A stretch of 64,000 nucleotides of DNA from assembly GCA_017307785.1 (NCBI GenBank), contig JAFKGI010000037.1, positions 20,502 through 84,501 on the forward strand, in the 5' to 3' direction. The translations under genes and the position numbers were made by a program. This document shows, piece after piece, positions 25,829 to 34,668 of the stretch; position 1 is the stretch's first letter; each line of letters opens with the position of its first letter. Origin of the DNA: Vulcanimicrobiota bacterium. GTDB lineage: Bacteria; Vulcanimicrobiota; Xenobia; Xenobiales; JADMJV01. The notes beneath the pieces were generated by a model, which ran no database searches, was not told where the DNA came from, and saw only the letters and a program-made list of their open reading frames with translations.

Positions 25829-26068
25829 CACCAGGGCCACGCCCACCGTCACCTCGGCGGCCGCCACCGTAATCACGAAGATGCAGAAGGCCAGTCCGGC
25901 CGTGTCCATCATGTAGTGAGCAAAGGCCATCAAATTCAGGTTGACCGAGTTGAACATCAACTCCACCGCCATCAAGACGCCGATGGCATTCTTGCGGGTG
26001 AGCACCCCGTAGAGACCCAGCGAAAAGAGCAGGGCCGAAAGAATGAGATAGTGCTGCAGACCGATCAT
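25766..26068 (-). CDS. nuoK: NADH-quinone oxidoreductase subunit K
   Basis: 100 residues, three membrane helices, start ATG 26068 overlapping the nuoJ stop (ATGA). Typical features: LSALLFSLGLYGVLTRKNAI, the buried Glu in MAVELMFNSVNLNLMAF and a second Glu in AAAEVTVGVALVLSVYR, both parts of the membrane-arm proton path. Length is normal. It is the last gene of this operon; nuoL, nuoM and nuoN do not follow, because an opposing metallopeptidase gene overlaps its 3' end. Confidence 0.97.
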   Translation of the reverse strand: MIGLQHYLILSALLFSLGLYGVLTRKNAIGVLMAVELMFNSVNLNLMAFAHYMMDTAGLAFCIFVITVAAAEVTVGVALVLSVYRNRNLIDLDQVAELNG

Positions 26069-26562
26069 TCGCGGCTGCCCTCCTCTTTGCGTGCCACCAC
26101 CACGGCCCCCATCAGCGAAGCCAACAGCAGCAGGGCCACCACTTCGAAGGAGACCAGGTCTTGCTGCATGTAGCGCCGGGCCAGGCTCTCGACTCCGAAC
26201 TGGACGGGTTGGCCAGTCGGTCCGTGCCAGGGTGAGGTCACGATGGTGCCAATCAGGACGGCCGCCATCAGCAGAGCCGAGACAATGCCTCCGGCGTGCT
26301 GGTTGCGCTCCTGTGTGGCCTTCATCAAATCGTGCGTGAGCATGAACCCGAACAGCAGCAAAACGGCGATGGCGCCGGCATAAATCAGCACCTGCATCGC
26401 TCCCAGGAAGGGCGCGTCCAGGTTGATATAAAGGCCGGCCACGCCGACAAAGCACAGAATCAGAGACAGGCCGGCGTGAAACAGATTTTCATTGCGCACC
26501 ACCGACCAGGCCGAGGTCAGCACCAGGCCGGACAGGATGTAAAAAGCGACCGCTTCGCTCAT
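26065..26562 (-). CDS. nuoJ: NADH-quinone oxidoreductase subunit J
   Basis: 165 residues from ATG 26562 (MSEAVAFYILSGL), overlapping the nuoH stop by 4 bp; upstream codons of the frame are shadow. Five membrane helices are predicted, with the conserved YAGAIAVLLLFGFML region (the pi-bulge helix in known structures). The C-terminus ends with charged ARKEEGSRE. nuoI, which usually lies between nuoH and nuoJ, is absent here. Confidence 0.95.
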   Translation of the reverse strand: MSEAVAFYILSGLVLTSAWSVVRNENLFHAGLSLILCFVGVAGLYINLDAPFLGAMQVLIYAGAIAVLLLFGFMLTHDLMKATQERNQHAGGIVSALLMAAVLIGTIVTSPWHGPTGQPVQFGVESLARRYMQQDLVSFEVVALLLLASLMGAVVVARKEEGSRE

Positions 26563-27773
26563 ACTTTCTCCAAGAAGGCCGAGGGGCGAGGGATGCGCAC
26601 CAACTGCAGCAGCAACAGAACGAGCGCCAGCGCTCCCAGACTGACCAGGCTGATTCCCCAACCGTTCAGCTTGTAGACGTCTTTGAGCACGGCCACTCCG
26701 GCGCAAATCACCAGGTTCAACAGCGAGAGCGGGAAGAGGTATTTCCAGCCCAGGTTCATCAGGTGGTCCGGGCGCACACGGGGGAAAGTCCAGCGAATCC
26801 ACATCATGATGAAGACCAGGAACGAAGTCTTGAGGAAGAACACCAGCGTGCCCAGGGCGATGTAGCCGGGGGTCATCTGTTCAGGGATGGCCATGAACGG
26901 AACCAGCCAGCCGCCCAGGAAGACGGTGGCGGCCACCGAGCAGACCAGGAACATGTTGGCAAACTCGGCCAGGAAGAACATCGCGAACATCATGCCGGAG
27001 TATTCGGAGACATAGCCGGCCACCAGTTCTGATTCCGCTTCCGGGATGTCGAAGGGAGGCCGGTTCACCTCAGCGATGGAGGCGACGTAGTAAATCAGAA
27101 AGCCGAGCAGGCTCGGCAAGAGGAACCAGCAGCCGTATTCGCGCTGAGCCAGCACCATCTTCTGCATCGAAAGTCCGCCGGCCAGCAAAATCGGGCCGAG
27201 CAGAGCAAAAATCAGGGGAATTTCGTAGCTGAGCATCTGAGCCGCCGAGCGCAAACCGCCCAGCAAGCTGTATTTGCTGTTGGAGGACCAGCCGGCCATG
27301 ACGATCGAGAGCACCGTGAGGCTGGAAATGGCCACCACGTGCACCACGCCGATGTTCAAGTCGCTCACCGAGAGGGCCGGTCCGAAAGGGATCACTACGA
27401 AAGCCGTGACGCACACGGTCACGATCAGAATCGGAGCGGCGATGAAGGGGACGGCGTCGGTCTTGCTGGGGATGATCAGCTCTTTGAGCAGCAGCTTGAT
27501 GGCATCGGCGGCGGTCTGCAACAGACCACCGGTCCACATCGAGAGTTCGGCCAATTTACGCGGTCCGGTCATCATGGGACCGACGCGGTTTTGAATGCGC
27601 GCCGCCACCTTGCGCTCGGCCCAGATCAGCACCAGCGAGGAGACACAAATGAAGCCCAGGATGGCCGCCAGCATGATCGGCATGACCAGAATTTCCGGAA
27701 CGGAACGCCCACTGAAGTGCGCGATCAGATCCTGGAAATGCTTACCGCCGGAAAATTGGACCCACTCTGGCAT
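26559..27773 (-). CDS. nuoH: NADH-quinone oxidoreductase subunit H
   Basis: 404 residues, eight to nine membrane helices. It links the membrane arm to the quinone site. Family marks: AERKVAARIQNRVGPMMTGP, an acidic quinone-chamber loop EVNRPPFDIPEAESELVAGY, and WIRWTFPRVRPDHLM near the C-terminus. Length and motif order are standard. Between nuoD (38 bp gap) and nuoJ (4 bp overlap). Confidence 0.97.
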   Translation of the reverse strand: MPEWVQFSGGKHFQDLIAHFSGRSVPEILVMPIMLAAILGFICVSSLVLIWAERKVAARIQNRVGPMMTGPRKLAELSMWTGGLLQTAADAIKLLLKELIIPSKTDAVPFIAAPILIVTVCVTAFVVIPFGPALSVSDLNIGVVHVVAISSLTVLSIVMAGWSSNSKYSLLGGLRSAAQMLSYEIPLIFALLGPILLAGGLSMQKMVLAQREYGCWFLLPSLLGFLIYYVASIAEVNRPPFDIPEAESELVAGYVSEYSGMMFAMFFLAEFANMFLVCSVAATVFLGGWLVPFMAIPEQMTPGYIALGTLVFFLKTSFLVFIMMWIRWTFPRVRPDHLMNLGWKYLFPLSLLNLVICAGVAVLKDVYKLNGWGISLVSLGALALVLLLLQLVRIPRPSAFLEKV

Positions 27774-27811
27774 CGACCGTGGTTAACCCAGCCTCTCTTC
27801 GGATCCTGCCG

Positions 27812-28879
27812 TCATCGGTCCGTCTCGGGCAAAACGATGTCGAAGCTGGCGCAAATGGCCATGATGTCGGGAATGAGCACACCCTCCAGCAGTTTCTTGA
27901 ACAGCTGGATGTGCACGAAGCTCGGGGTACGGAACTTGCAGCGCCAGGGCATATCGCCCCCACTGCTGGCCAGATAGCAACCGATGTCACCGCGCGGAGA
28001 CTCGATGTGCACGTAAGTCTCACCCTCCGGGACCTTGAAGCGATAATTGAGCGGCAGACCGAAAGCGCCGGACGGAATCTTCTCGTAGCACTGGCGTAAA
28101 ATCTTGGCGGACTCGCGAAGCTCCCGCATGCGCACGCGGTAGCGGGCGAACACGTCCGACTCTTTTTCCACCGGAATATCGAACTCCAGGTCCTTGTAGA
28201 CGGCGAAGGGATCATCCCGGCGCACGTCTTCGGCCACACCGGCGGCGCGCACGTTGGGTCCGCTCACACCGTAGTTGCGGCACATGGAGAGGGGCACATG
28301 GCCGACGCCGACCGTGCGGTTGTAGAAAATCGGATTCTCGTCGAGCAGTTGCTCATACTCTGGGATGATCGGCTCCCAATAGTCGAGGAACTCGATCATC
28401 CGATCCAGGAACTTCTGATTGATGTCCTGGCCCACGCCGCCGATGCGGATGTAGTTGTAAAGCAACCGAGCGCCGCAGGCCGATTCGAAAAGGTCGAGCA
28501 CTTTCTCGCGGTCGCGGAACGAGTAGAGGAACGGGGTGGTGGCGCCGATCTCCAGACAGAACGTGCCATACCACAACAGGTGCGAGGCGATACGATTGAG
28601 TTCCGTCATGATCACGCGAATGTATTCGGCGCGAGGGGGTGGCGTCAGGTCGGCCAGTTTCTCCACGGCCAAGACGTAAACGTAATTGGAGGTCATGGAG
28701 GTGCAGTAATCGAGGCGGTCGGTCACCGGGATCACCTGGGTGAACGTCCGATTTTCCGCCATCTTCTCGATGGACCGGTGCAGGTATCCCACCACCGGAT
28801 CACAATCGACCACGCGCTCGCCGTCCATTTTCAAGACCATGCGGAGCACGCCGTGGGTCGAAGGGTGCTGCGGACCCAT
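27812..28879 (-). CDS. nuoD: NADH-quinone oxidoreductase subunit D
   Basis: 355 residues from the ATG at 28879 (MGPQHPSTHGVLRMVLKMDG). This 49-kDa subunit forms the quinone cavity with NuoB and NuoH; the end DIVLPETDR is typical. The ATG lies inside the usually internal N-M-G-P-Q-H-P motif, and the frame continues upstream for 20 codons as ...RTEEFELN, which looks like the normal NuoD N-terminus, up to CTG 28939 or ATT 28936, both overlapping the nuoC stop. No ATG, GTG or TTG exists in that stretch. The true start may be non-canonical, or the protein may be slightly short. Confidence 0.93.
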   Translation of the reverse strand: MGPQHPSTHGVLRMVLKMDGERVVDCDPVVGYLHRSIEKMAENRTFTQVIPVTDRLDYCTSMTSNYVYVLAVEKLADLTPPPRAEYIRVIMTELNRIASHLLWYGTFCLEIGATTPFLYSFRDREKVLDLFESACGARLLYNYIRIGGVGQDINQKFLDRMIEFLDYWEPIIPEYEQLLDENPIFYNRTVGVGHVPLSMCRNYGVSGPNVRAAGVAEDVRRDDPFAVYKDLEFDIPVEKESDVFARYRVRMRELRESAKILRQCYEKIPSGAFGLPLNYRFKVPEGETYVHIESPRGDIGCYLASSGGDMPWRCKFRTPSFVHIQLFKKLLEGVLIPDIMAICASFDIVLPETDR

Positions 28880-28931
28880 GTTGAGTTCGAATTCTTCGGT
28901 GCGCAGCGCGCCGCCGTCGTCGCTTGGCTTG

Positions 28932-29396
28932 CTAATCAGGGCGCACCACCAGGTTCGGATGCGCGTAGTCTTTGCGCAAAGGATGTCCCTCCCAGTCGTC
29001 GGGCATCATCAATCGGCGCAAATCTTTGTGGCCGGGAAAGAAGACCCCGTAAAGATCGAAAATCTCTCGTTCGTTCCAGTTGGCGTTTTCCCAAAGGTGA
29101 CTGACGGTGGGGACCGCCGCGTTGTGACGGTCCAGGATCACCTTGAACTGGGCGCGGTGCTTGTGCACGGTCGAATACATCGAGTAGACCAGGTCGAGAC
29201 GGTCGGGCGGACGGTCCACGCAGGTAGAGAAGTCGAAGTAATCCATCTGGGTGGCGTCATCATCGCGCAAATACTCGAAGCACTGTGGAATGACTTCCAA
29301 CGGAAGCAAGACGCACTCCTGATTCAGCTCATCCAGGCTGAACTTGTGATCGGCATAGCGAGCACTCAGGTGGGTGGCAAATTCCTCCGGACTCAA
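28932..29396 (-). CDS. nuoC: NADH-quinone oxidoreductase subunit C
   Basis: 154 residues from TTG 29396, overlapping the nuoB stop (TTGA). The 30-kDa subunit signature is NEREIFDLYGVFFPGHKDLRRLMMPDDW followed by GHPLRKDY; shown here in part: REIFDLYGVFFPGH. It helps assemble the peripheral arm. NuoC and NuoD are separate proteins here, not fused as in E. coli. Confidence 0.95.
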   Translation of the reverse strand: MSPEEFATHLSARYADHKFSLDELNQECVLLPLEVIPQCFEYLRDDDATQMDYFDFSTCVDRPPDRLDLVYSMYSTVHKHRAQFKVILDRHNAAVPTVSHLWENANWNEREIFDLYGVFFPGHKDLRRLMMPDDWEGHPLRKDYAHPNLVVRPD

Positions 29397-30019
29397 CTCA
29401 GCACTCGCAGCTGGTCGGGCAGAAGAATCTGATTGGGTCGGATCAAGCCGGTATCCGGACGCACCAACAACGGCAGGTTGGTGGAAGGATCGACGTGGCG
29501 CAGGCCGGGCCGGTCGCGCTTGCGCCCCAGCTTTTCACCCTTGATCAAGTCCTGCAGGGCGATGCACCCATTCAGAAGGGCTTCGGGACGGGGAGGACAG
29601 CCGGCCACGTGGATGTCGACGGGAATAATCTTGTCCACACCTTTGAGCACCGAGTAGGAATCGTGGTAGAAGGGACCGCCGTGCATGGTGCAGCCGCCCA
29701 TTGCGATCACATACTTGGGATCGGGCATCTGCTCATAGAGCAGCTTGACGCGGGGGGCCATTTTCAAAGTCAGTGTGCCGGCCACGATCATCAGGTCGGT
29801 CTGGCGCGGAGTGGCGCGGAAGATCATCCCGAGACGGTCGAAGTCATAGCGGGAGGCGCCGGTGGCCATCAACTCGATGGCGCAGCAGGCCAGGCCGAAC
29901 AGCATGTACCACATGGAGCTTGCCTTGGCGTTGTTGAGCACCCAGTCCAGGCCCGTCATCAGGATGCCACCGTTGGGGATGCGCTCGATGTAAGCGGGGA
30001 TTTTTTTGATTAAGTCCAT
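29393..30019 (-). CDS. nuoB: NADH-quinone oxidoreductase subunit B
   Basis: 208 residues. Carries cluster N2, next to the quinone: Cys pair in FGLACCAIELMATGASRYD, third Cys in MGGCTMHGGPFYH and fourth in VAGCPPRPEALLNG. An about 40-residue C-terminal extension (RKRDRPGLRHVDPSTNLPLL and on) is longer than in many homologs. Start ATG 30019 overlaps the nuoA end by 10 bp. Confidence 0.97.
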   Translation of the reverse strand: MDLIKKIPAYIERIPNGGILMTGLDWVLNNAKASSMWYMLFGLACCAIELMATGASRYDFDRLGMIFRATPRQTDLMIVAGTLTLKMAPRVKLLYEQMPDPKYVIAMGGCTMHGGPFYHDSYSVLKGVDKIIPVDIHVAGCPPRPEALLNGCIALQDLIKGEKLGRKRDRPGLRHVDPSTNLPLLVRPDTGLIRPNQILLPDQLRVLS

Positions 30020-30390
30020 TCCAAGGCCCCTTTCCTCCAGGCGTAGACCAGTGCCAGCAAAAGAATCGCCAGGAATCCAGTCATTTCAACCACCATCAGC
30101 GTGCCCAGTTCCGCCAGCAACTTTCGAAACTCGGCGGCCCAGGGAATCATGTAGGCCGCTTCCACGTCGAAAATCACGAAGAGCATGGCATACAGATAAT
30201 AGCGCACGTTGTACTGCACCCAGGCTTCGCCGCTCGGCGGCTCACCGCATTCGTAAGCCATCCCTTTGGTACGGCTGGGGCGGTGACTCTGCACCAGACG
30301 CGTAACGAAACTGGCCAGACTGAAGTTAAAGCAGACAAAGCCCGCTCCACCCAGCAGAAACAGCGCGATATATCCGTAATTTCCATCCAT
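30010..30390 (-). CDS. nuoA: NADH-quinone oxidoreductase subunit A
   Basis: 126 residues, three membrane helices. Diagnostic KGMAYECGEPPSGEAWVQYN loop (contains the conserved Y-E-C-G) and LYAMLFVIFDVEAAYMIPW (conserved F-D-x-E). It opens the nuo part of the operon, 7 bp after the polyprenyl synthase stop, so quinone side-chain synthesis and complex I are transcribed together. Confidence 0.97.
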   Translation of the reverse strand: MDGNYGYIALFLLGGAGFVCFNFSLASFVTRLVQSHRPSRTKGMAYECGEPPSGEAWVQYNVRYYLYAMLFVIFDVEAAYMIPWAAEFRKLLAELGTLMVVEMTGFLAILLLALVYAWRKGALEWT

Positions 30391-30397
30391 GCCTGGT

Positions 30398-31369
30398 TCA
30401 GTGCTCCCGTGTTACGACGTAGTCAAGAAGTTCTTCCAACGTGGTCCGCGTGGTCCCGGCAGGGGTTTGCCGCAAAGCCGCGCGAGCCTGCCCGATGTAC
30501 TTCTCGGCCAGTTCCATGGCATGTTCGCGACTGTGGTGCTGATCCATCCACTGGACCAGAGCCTGCATGGCCCCGGGCTCGAGCGGCTCCTGGGTGAGCA
30601 ACTGGCGAACCATGTTGCGTTGCGGCTTGAGCGACTGCTGATAAGCGTAGAGGAAAGGCAGCGTATACTTGCGCTCGCGTAAGTCGGAGCCGGTCGGCTT
30701 GCCCAACTTTTCCGGATTGCCCCAGATGTCGAGCACGTCGTCGCTGATCTGGAAAGCCATGCCGAGGTTCAGGCCAAACTGACCGCAGGCCTCGACCTGT
30801 GCCTTGGTCGCGTCGGTGAGCAAGGCGCCCAAGCGGCACCCGGCCTCCATCAGAGCGGCCGTCTTGCCTTCGATCATGCGCAGATAGTCGTTGACCTGCG
30901 TCTCGACATTGCCTTGCTGGCGTAGTTCGAGAATCTGGCCGGCCGTCATATCGGCCACCGCCTGCGAGACCACCTGCACCAGCACCACTCGATCCAGTTC
31001 GGCGACGGCCAGCAGAGCCTGACAGAGCAGCAGGTCTCCGAGCAACACCGCGATTCGATTGCCGCTCAGAGCCTTCATGGTGGGCTGGCCGCGCCGCAAG
31101 TCGGTGTCGTCGATGACGTCGTCGTGAATCAGCGAAGCGCCGTGCACCATCTCCACCGCGGCCGCGATCGAAATGGCGGCCTCCGGTTGAGGACCAAAGA
31201 GACGGGCGGACAGCAAAACCAGAGCCGGGCGCAGGCGTTTTCCGCCACCCCGGAACATCATCTCGGCCGGACCCTTGAGGACCCCGCCGCGTTTCTCCAG
31301 CAATGCGACCAGTTGTTCTTCTACTTGAAGAAGATCCGCTTCGACCAGCTTCAGCGAAGAGATGACCAT
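30398..31369 (-). CDS. Trans-polyprenyl diphosphate synthase
   Basis: 323 residues. Builds the long isoprenoid chain by head-to-tail addition of isopentenyl diphosphate. Both Asp-rich motifs are present: LIHDDVIDDTDLRRG (first) and FQISDDVLDIWG (second), with GGGKRLRP near the N-terminus and KYTLPFLYA after. Small residues before the first motif fit a long-chain product such as a hepta- to decaprenyl quinone tail. The place between hemL and nuoA fits a respiratory quinone role. The exact chain length cannot be read. Confidence 0.92.
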   Translation of the reverse strand: MVISSLKLVEADLLQVEEQLVALLEKRGGVLKGPAEMMFRGGGKRLRPALVLLSARLFGPQPEAAISIAAAVEMVHGASLIHDDVIDDTDLRRGQPTMKALSGNRIAVLLGDLLLCQALLAVAELDRVVLVQVVSQAVADMTAGQILELRQQGNVETQVNDYLRMIEGKTAALMEAGCRLGALLTDATKAQVEACGQFGLNLGMAFQISDDVLDIWGNPEKLGKPTGSDLRERKYTLPFLYAYQQSLKPQRNMVRQLLTQEPLEPGAMQALVQWMDQHHSREHAMELAEKYIGQARAALRQTPAGTTRTTLEELLDYVVTREH

Positions 31370-31406
31370 GGGGACACCTTTCCTCCCCCGCCCAGATGGG
31401 CAGCCA

Positions 31407-32690
31407 TCAGGCGCTTTTCAGCACCGTGCGCGCTGCCTCCAAAAACTTCTCGATATGTTCGGGCTGGTGGGCGGCGCTCAAAAAGGCCGCCTCGAACTGC
31501 GAGGGCGGCAAATAGAAGCCGGCCTCCAGCATGCCCCGGAAAAACTTGGCGAATCGCTCGGTGTCACAGCGCTTGGCGCTGACGTAGTCGGTGACCGGCT
31601 GATCGGTGAAAAACAAGGTCCACATGGAACCGACGCGCTGCACGCGACCACTGCCGGCCAGGATTTCTTCCAGCCCCGACTGCAACTGCTGGCCCAAGGC
31701 CTCCAGATGATCATAGAGGCCCGGCTGAGCGTCAATCTGCTCCAGGGTGGTCAAACCGGCCGTGACCGCCACCGGATTGCCCGACAGGGTGCCGGCCTGG
31801 TAGACGGGACCCAGCGGAGCCACTTTTTCCATCAGCTCCCGCTTGCCGCCATAAGCGGCCAGCGGCATACCGCCGCCAACAATCTTGCCCAGCACGGTCA
31901 TGTCCGGGGTGATGCCGTAAAGACCCTGAGCGCCGTTGCGCGAGAGACGGAATCCCACCATCACCTCGTCAAAGACCAGCACCATCTTGTGCTGGTCGCA
32001 CAGGTCACGCAAACCCTGCAGGAAGCCGGGTTGAGGCGGAATCAGTCCCATGTTGCCGGCCACCGGCTCGATCACGACCACGCCGATCTCGGAGCCCTTT
32101 TCGGCCAGCAGCGCCCGGACCGCATCCAGGTCGTTGAAGGGCAAAGTGTAGGTATGCTGGGTCACGCTGGGGGGGACCCCGGCACTGTCGGGCAAGGCCA
32201 ACGTCATAGCGCCGGAGCCGGCTTTGGCCAACAGGCAATCGCTGTGTCCGTGGTAGCAGCCTTCAAACTTGATCACGCCGGGCTTCTCGGCATAACCACG
32301 GGCCACGCGCACCGCACTCATACAGGCTTCAGTGCCGGAACTAACCAGGCGCAGCAAGTCCATGGAGGGGTAAAAACGCTTGATGGCCTTGGCCAACTCG
32401 ACTTCGCGCGGCGAAGTCGCTCCAAAACTGAGACCGTATTGAGCCACTTCCTGAACGGCCGAGATCACCTTGGGATCCGCGTGGCCCAAAATCATGGGGC
32501 CCCAAGAGCCGACGAAGTCGATGTAGGTATTGCCGTCCACATCGGTCATCTGGCAGCCTTTGGCGGACTGGATGACGACCGGATGGCCACCCACGGCCCG
32601 AAAAGCGCGCACCGGGCTATTCACCCCACCGGGGAGATGCTCTTCGGCTTCGGCGCACAGGCGCTCGGAATGGCTATGAATTGCAGGCAC
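31407..32690 (-). CDS. hemL: Glutamate-1-semialdehyde 2,1-aminomutase
   Basis: 427 residues from GTG 32690, with AGAGG 6 nt upstream. Makes 5-aminolevulinate in the C5 path to haem. Class III aminotransferase fold with LPGGVNSPVRAFRAVGG at the N-terminus, SSGTEACMSAVRVARGY, VFDEVMVGFRL, and the PLP Lys in VLGKIVGGGMPLAAYGG. The family normally has EVMTGFR; here Val replaces Thr. First gene of the haem/quinone/complex I operon. Confidence 0.96.
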   Translation of the reverse strand: MPAIHSHSERLCAEAEEHLPGGVNSPVRAFRAVGGHPVVIQSAKGCQMTDVDGNTYIDFVGSWGPMILGHADPKVISAVQEVAQYGLSFGATSPREVELAKAIKRFYPSMDLLRLVSSGTEACMSAVRVARGYAEKPGVIKFEGCYHGHSDCLLAKAGSGAMTLALPDSAGVPPSVTQHTYTLPFNDLDAVRALLAEKGSEIGVVVIEPVAGNMGLIPPQPGFLQGLRDLCDQHKMVLVFDEVMVGFRLSRNGAQGLYGITPDMTVLGKIVGGGMPLAAYGGKRELMEKVAPLGPVYQAGTLSGNPVAVTAGLTTLEQIDAQPGLYDHLEALGQQLQSGLEEILAGSGRVQRVGSMWTLFFTDQPVTDYVSAKRCDTERFAKFFRGMLEAGFYLPPSQFEAAFLSAAHQPEHIEKFLEAARTVLKSA

Positions 32691-32706
32691 GGCTTACCTC
32701 TTGTCC

Positions 32707-32728
32707 CTTTGTGAAATTTTTCTCAAAG
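32707..32728. promoter_or_regulatory. Imperfect palindrome in the hemL leader
   Basis: Half-sites CTTTGTGAAAT and TTTTCTCAAAG match at 9 of 11 positions when one is reversed. It ends 17 bp upstream of the hemL GTG, between the divergent hemL and comEC genes. It could bind a dimeric repressor of the hemL-nuo operon or act as an RNA hairpin before the ribosome-binding site. No strong -35/-10 pair was found next to it. Confidence 0.35.
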
Positions 32729-32821
32729 TCACCAACATGTCCTTTTGCACGAATAGCAAAGTTCATCCTTTGGACTTACTGAGTTCACCACCTGAGGCGG
32801 CGTCTCGGTTAGCCTGCATCC

Positions 32822-34666
32822 ATGGACTGGCCTTATCTGGCGCTTGGCGCCGTCATTTTGACCGTTTGCTGCCCACTTTGGACGGCTTTGCTCTTCTGTC
32901 TCCTGCTAGGAGGCCGCTGGCGCCTTCTGCTATGCCTGCTCGTACCCTGGTGCTTAGGGCGAATTCAGCCACCCCCACCCGACCCCTTAACCTGCTCGGA
33001 GGGAGTGCGCGCCCAGGTGGTGGGTCGCGTCTGCGAGGCGGGAGTGCCGACCGCGCGCGGTTGCCGCTTTGTGGTGGAAGTCCATCACTGGACCGACCGG
33101 GTGGACGGCTTTGGCGGGCGCTGGCTGGTGGACTGGAAAGATGGGGACGCCGCCGAAGTAGCCCTGGGCGACCTCTGGTTTCTGAAGGGAACCCTGGTGG
33201 GCTTTGCTCCGCCGGCTTATCCGGGAGATTGGGACGGAGGCCTGTTCTGGCGGCGCCGCGGCGTGACTCAGCGCCTGCGCCTGAGCGACGGCCACTATCT
33301 GAGGCCCGACCGGGAAAACGGACTGGAGCACTGGCGCTATAAGCTGACTCAGCGACTGGCCGACCGGCTGCCGGGGGAGGGGTCAGCATTGCTTTGCGCC
33401 GTCGTCTATGGTGATGGCAGCAGACTCCCCCAGGACCTGCAGGACGCCTTCCGGCGCTCGGGCACCAGCCATTTACTGGTCGCCTCGGGCACCAACGTGG
33501 CCGTGCTGGTGGCGGCTCTTTGCTGGTTGGGCGCGCGAGCGGGCTGGGGACCGATTCGCTGCGCCGGCCTGGGACTGTGGCTGGTGCCGGCCTACGTGGT
33601 GCTGGCCGGCGCCGCCCCCGCCATGCTGCGAGCCGGCGTCATGGGCTGGCTGGGCCTGCTGGCGCGCTGGACGGGCCATACCGTCTCCCTGGGACGCTGC
33701 CTGGCCCTGGGCAGCCTGGGCGTGCTCCTGTGGGACCCTCAATATCTGTATGACGTAGGCTTTCAACTGAGCTTTGCGGCCGTAGCCAGCCTGGCCTGGC
33801 TGGTCGAACCGGTAGCGCGCTGGCTTCCCGAAAGGATGCCGCTCCGCCTACCTCTGGCCACTTCGTTGGCCTGCACGCTCGGAGTCATGCCCTGCTCGCT
33901 CTTCGTCTTTCACAGCCTGCAACCACTGGCACCCCTGGCCAACCTCTGGATGGGACCGATTGTGGAAGGTCTGCTGCCGGCCGGGCTCGGCCTGTCCCTG
34001 CTCGACCTGATGCACCCGAGCCTGGGCCAGGCGGGAGTCACGCTTCTCAAGCCCTGGCTCTGGCTGGTCCTGACTTCGGCCCGCCGCTGGGCCCAATGGT
34101 CCACCCAGCTTCAGATCCCGGACCCCGGGCCGCTGGGCTGGCTGGCCTGGCTGCTCTTCCTGGGACTGATCTGGCTGGGCCCGCGCCTGGCCACGGTGGC
34201 GGCGGCCGCTCTACTGGGCCTGGTCTCCCCCTGGCGCAACGCCGAACCGGAACAACTTCGAGTGCGCTGGTTCTGGCTGGGCCGCTCGCCCGCGTGCTGG
34301 CTCAGCCAGGGCGGACATCAAGCGGCCATGATTTGCAAATCCGAGCAACAACCCCAACTGGAACGATTCCGCCTCAGCCAGGGCCTGGCACCCTTTGAAG
34401 CCGTCCTGAGCCTGGAAGACGAACCCGGCAGACAACTTTGGAGCCAGGGCTGGCTGGAAGTGGCCCCGGGACACCTGACCTATCAACAAGGAGGGGCGCG
34501 CTTTGGCCTGGTCGCGGCGGCCCAAGACTGGGACGGCCTGTGCTGGGGCCTGGACAGCCAGGGGCAGTGGATCTGGGGAGGGGGGCAGCAGCAAAGCCTG
34601 GGCCGAGGACAGGCCTGGGAACTCTGGCTGCAACACCGCCAACTCTGGCTAAGACCGTGGCGCTGA
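32822..34666 (+). CDS. comEC: ComEC/Rec2-type DNA-uptake channel protein, no C-terminal nuclease domain
   Basis: 614 residues. N-terminal membrane helices and a DUF4131-like beta domain (about 60-160) lead into the competence domain: LLCAVVYGDGSRLPQDLQDAFRRSGTSHLLVASGTNVAV region, shown in part as FRRSGTSHLLVASG. The motif usually reads S-G-L-H; here SGTN replaces the His. Then several helices (about 240-470). The C-terminal 140 residues are soluble but show no H-x-H-x-D-H metallo-beta-lactamase motif found in full ComEC. It would carry single-stranded DNA across the inner membrane in natural transformation. comEA is not in the window. Confidence 0.85.
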   Translation: MDWPYLALGAVILTVCCPLWTALLFCLLLGGRWRLLLCLLVPWCLGRIQPPPPDPLTCSEGVRAQVVGRVCEAGVPTARGCRFVVEVHHWTDRVDGFGGRWLVDWKDGDAAEVALGDLWFLKGTLVGFAPPAYPGDWDGGLFWRRRGVTQRLRLSDGHYLRPDRENGLEHWRYKLTQRLADRLPGEGSALLCAVVYGDGSRLPQDLQDAFRRSGTSHLLVASGTNVAVLVAALCWLGARAGWGPIRCAGLGLWLVPAYVVLAGAAPAMLRAGVMGWLGLLARWTGHTVSLGRCLALGSLGVLLWDPQYLYDVGFQLSFAAVASLAWLVEPVARWLPERMPLRLPLATSLACTLGVMPCSLFVFHSLQPLAPLANLWMGPIVEGLLPAGLGLSLLDLMHPSLGQAGVTLLKPWLWLVLTSARRWAQWSTQLQIPDPGPLGWLAWLLFLGLIWLGPRLATVAAAALLGLVSPWRNAEPEQLRVRWFWLGRSPACWLSQGGHQAAMICKSEQQPQLERFRLSQGLAPFEAVLSLEDEPGRQLWSQGWLEVAPGHLTYQQGGARFGLVAAAQDWDGLCWGLDSQGQWIWGGGQQQSLGRGQAWELWLQHRQLWLRPWR

Positions 34667-34668
34667 AC

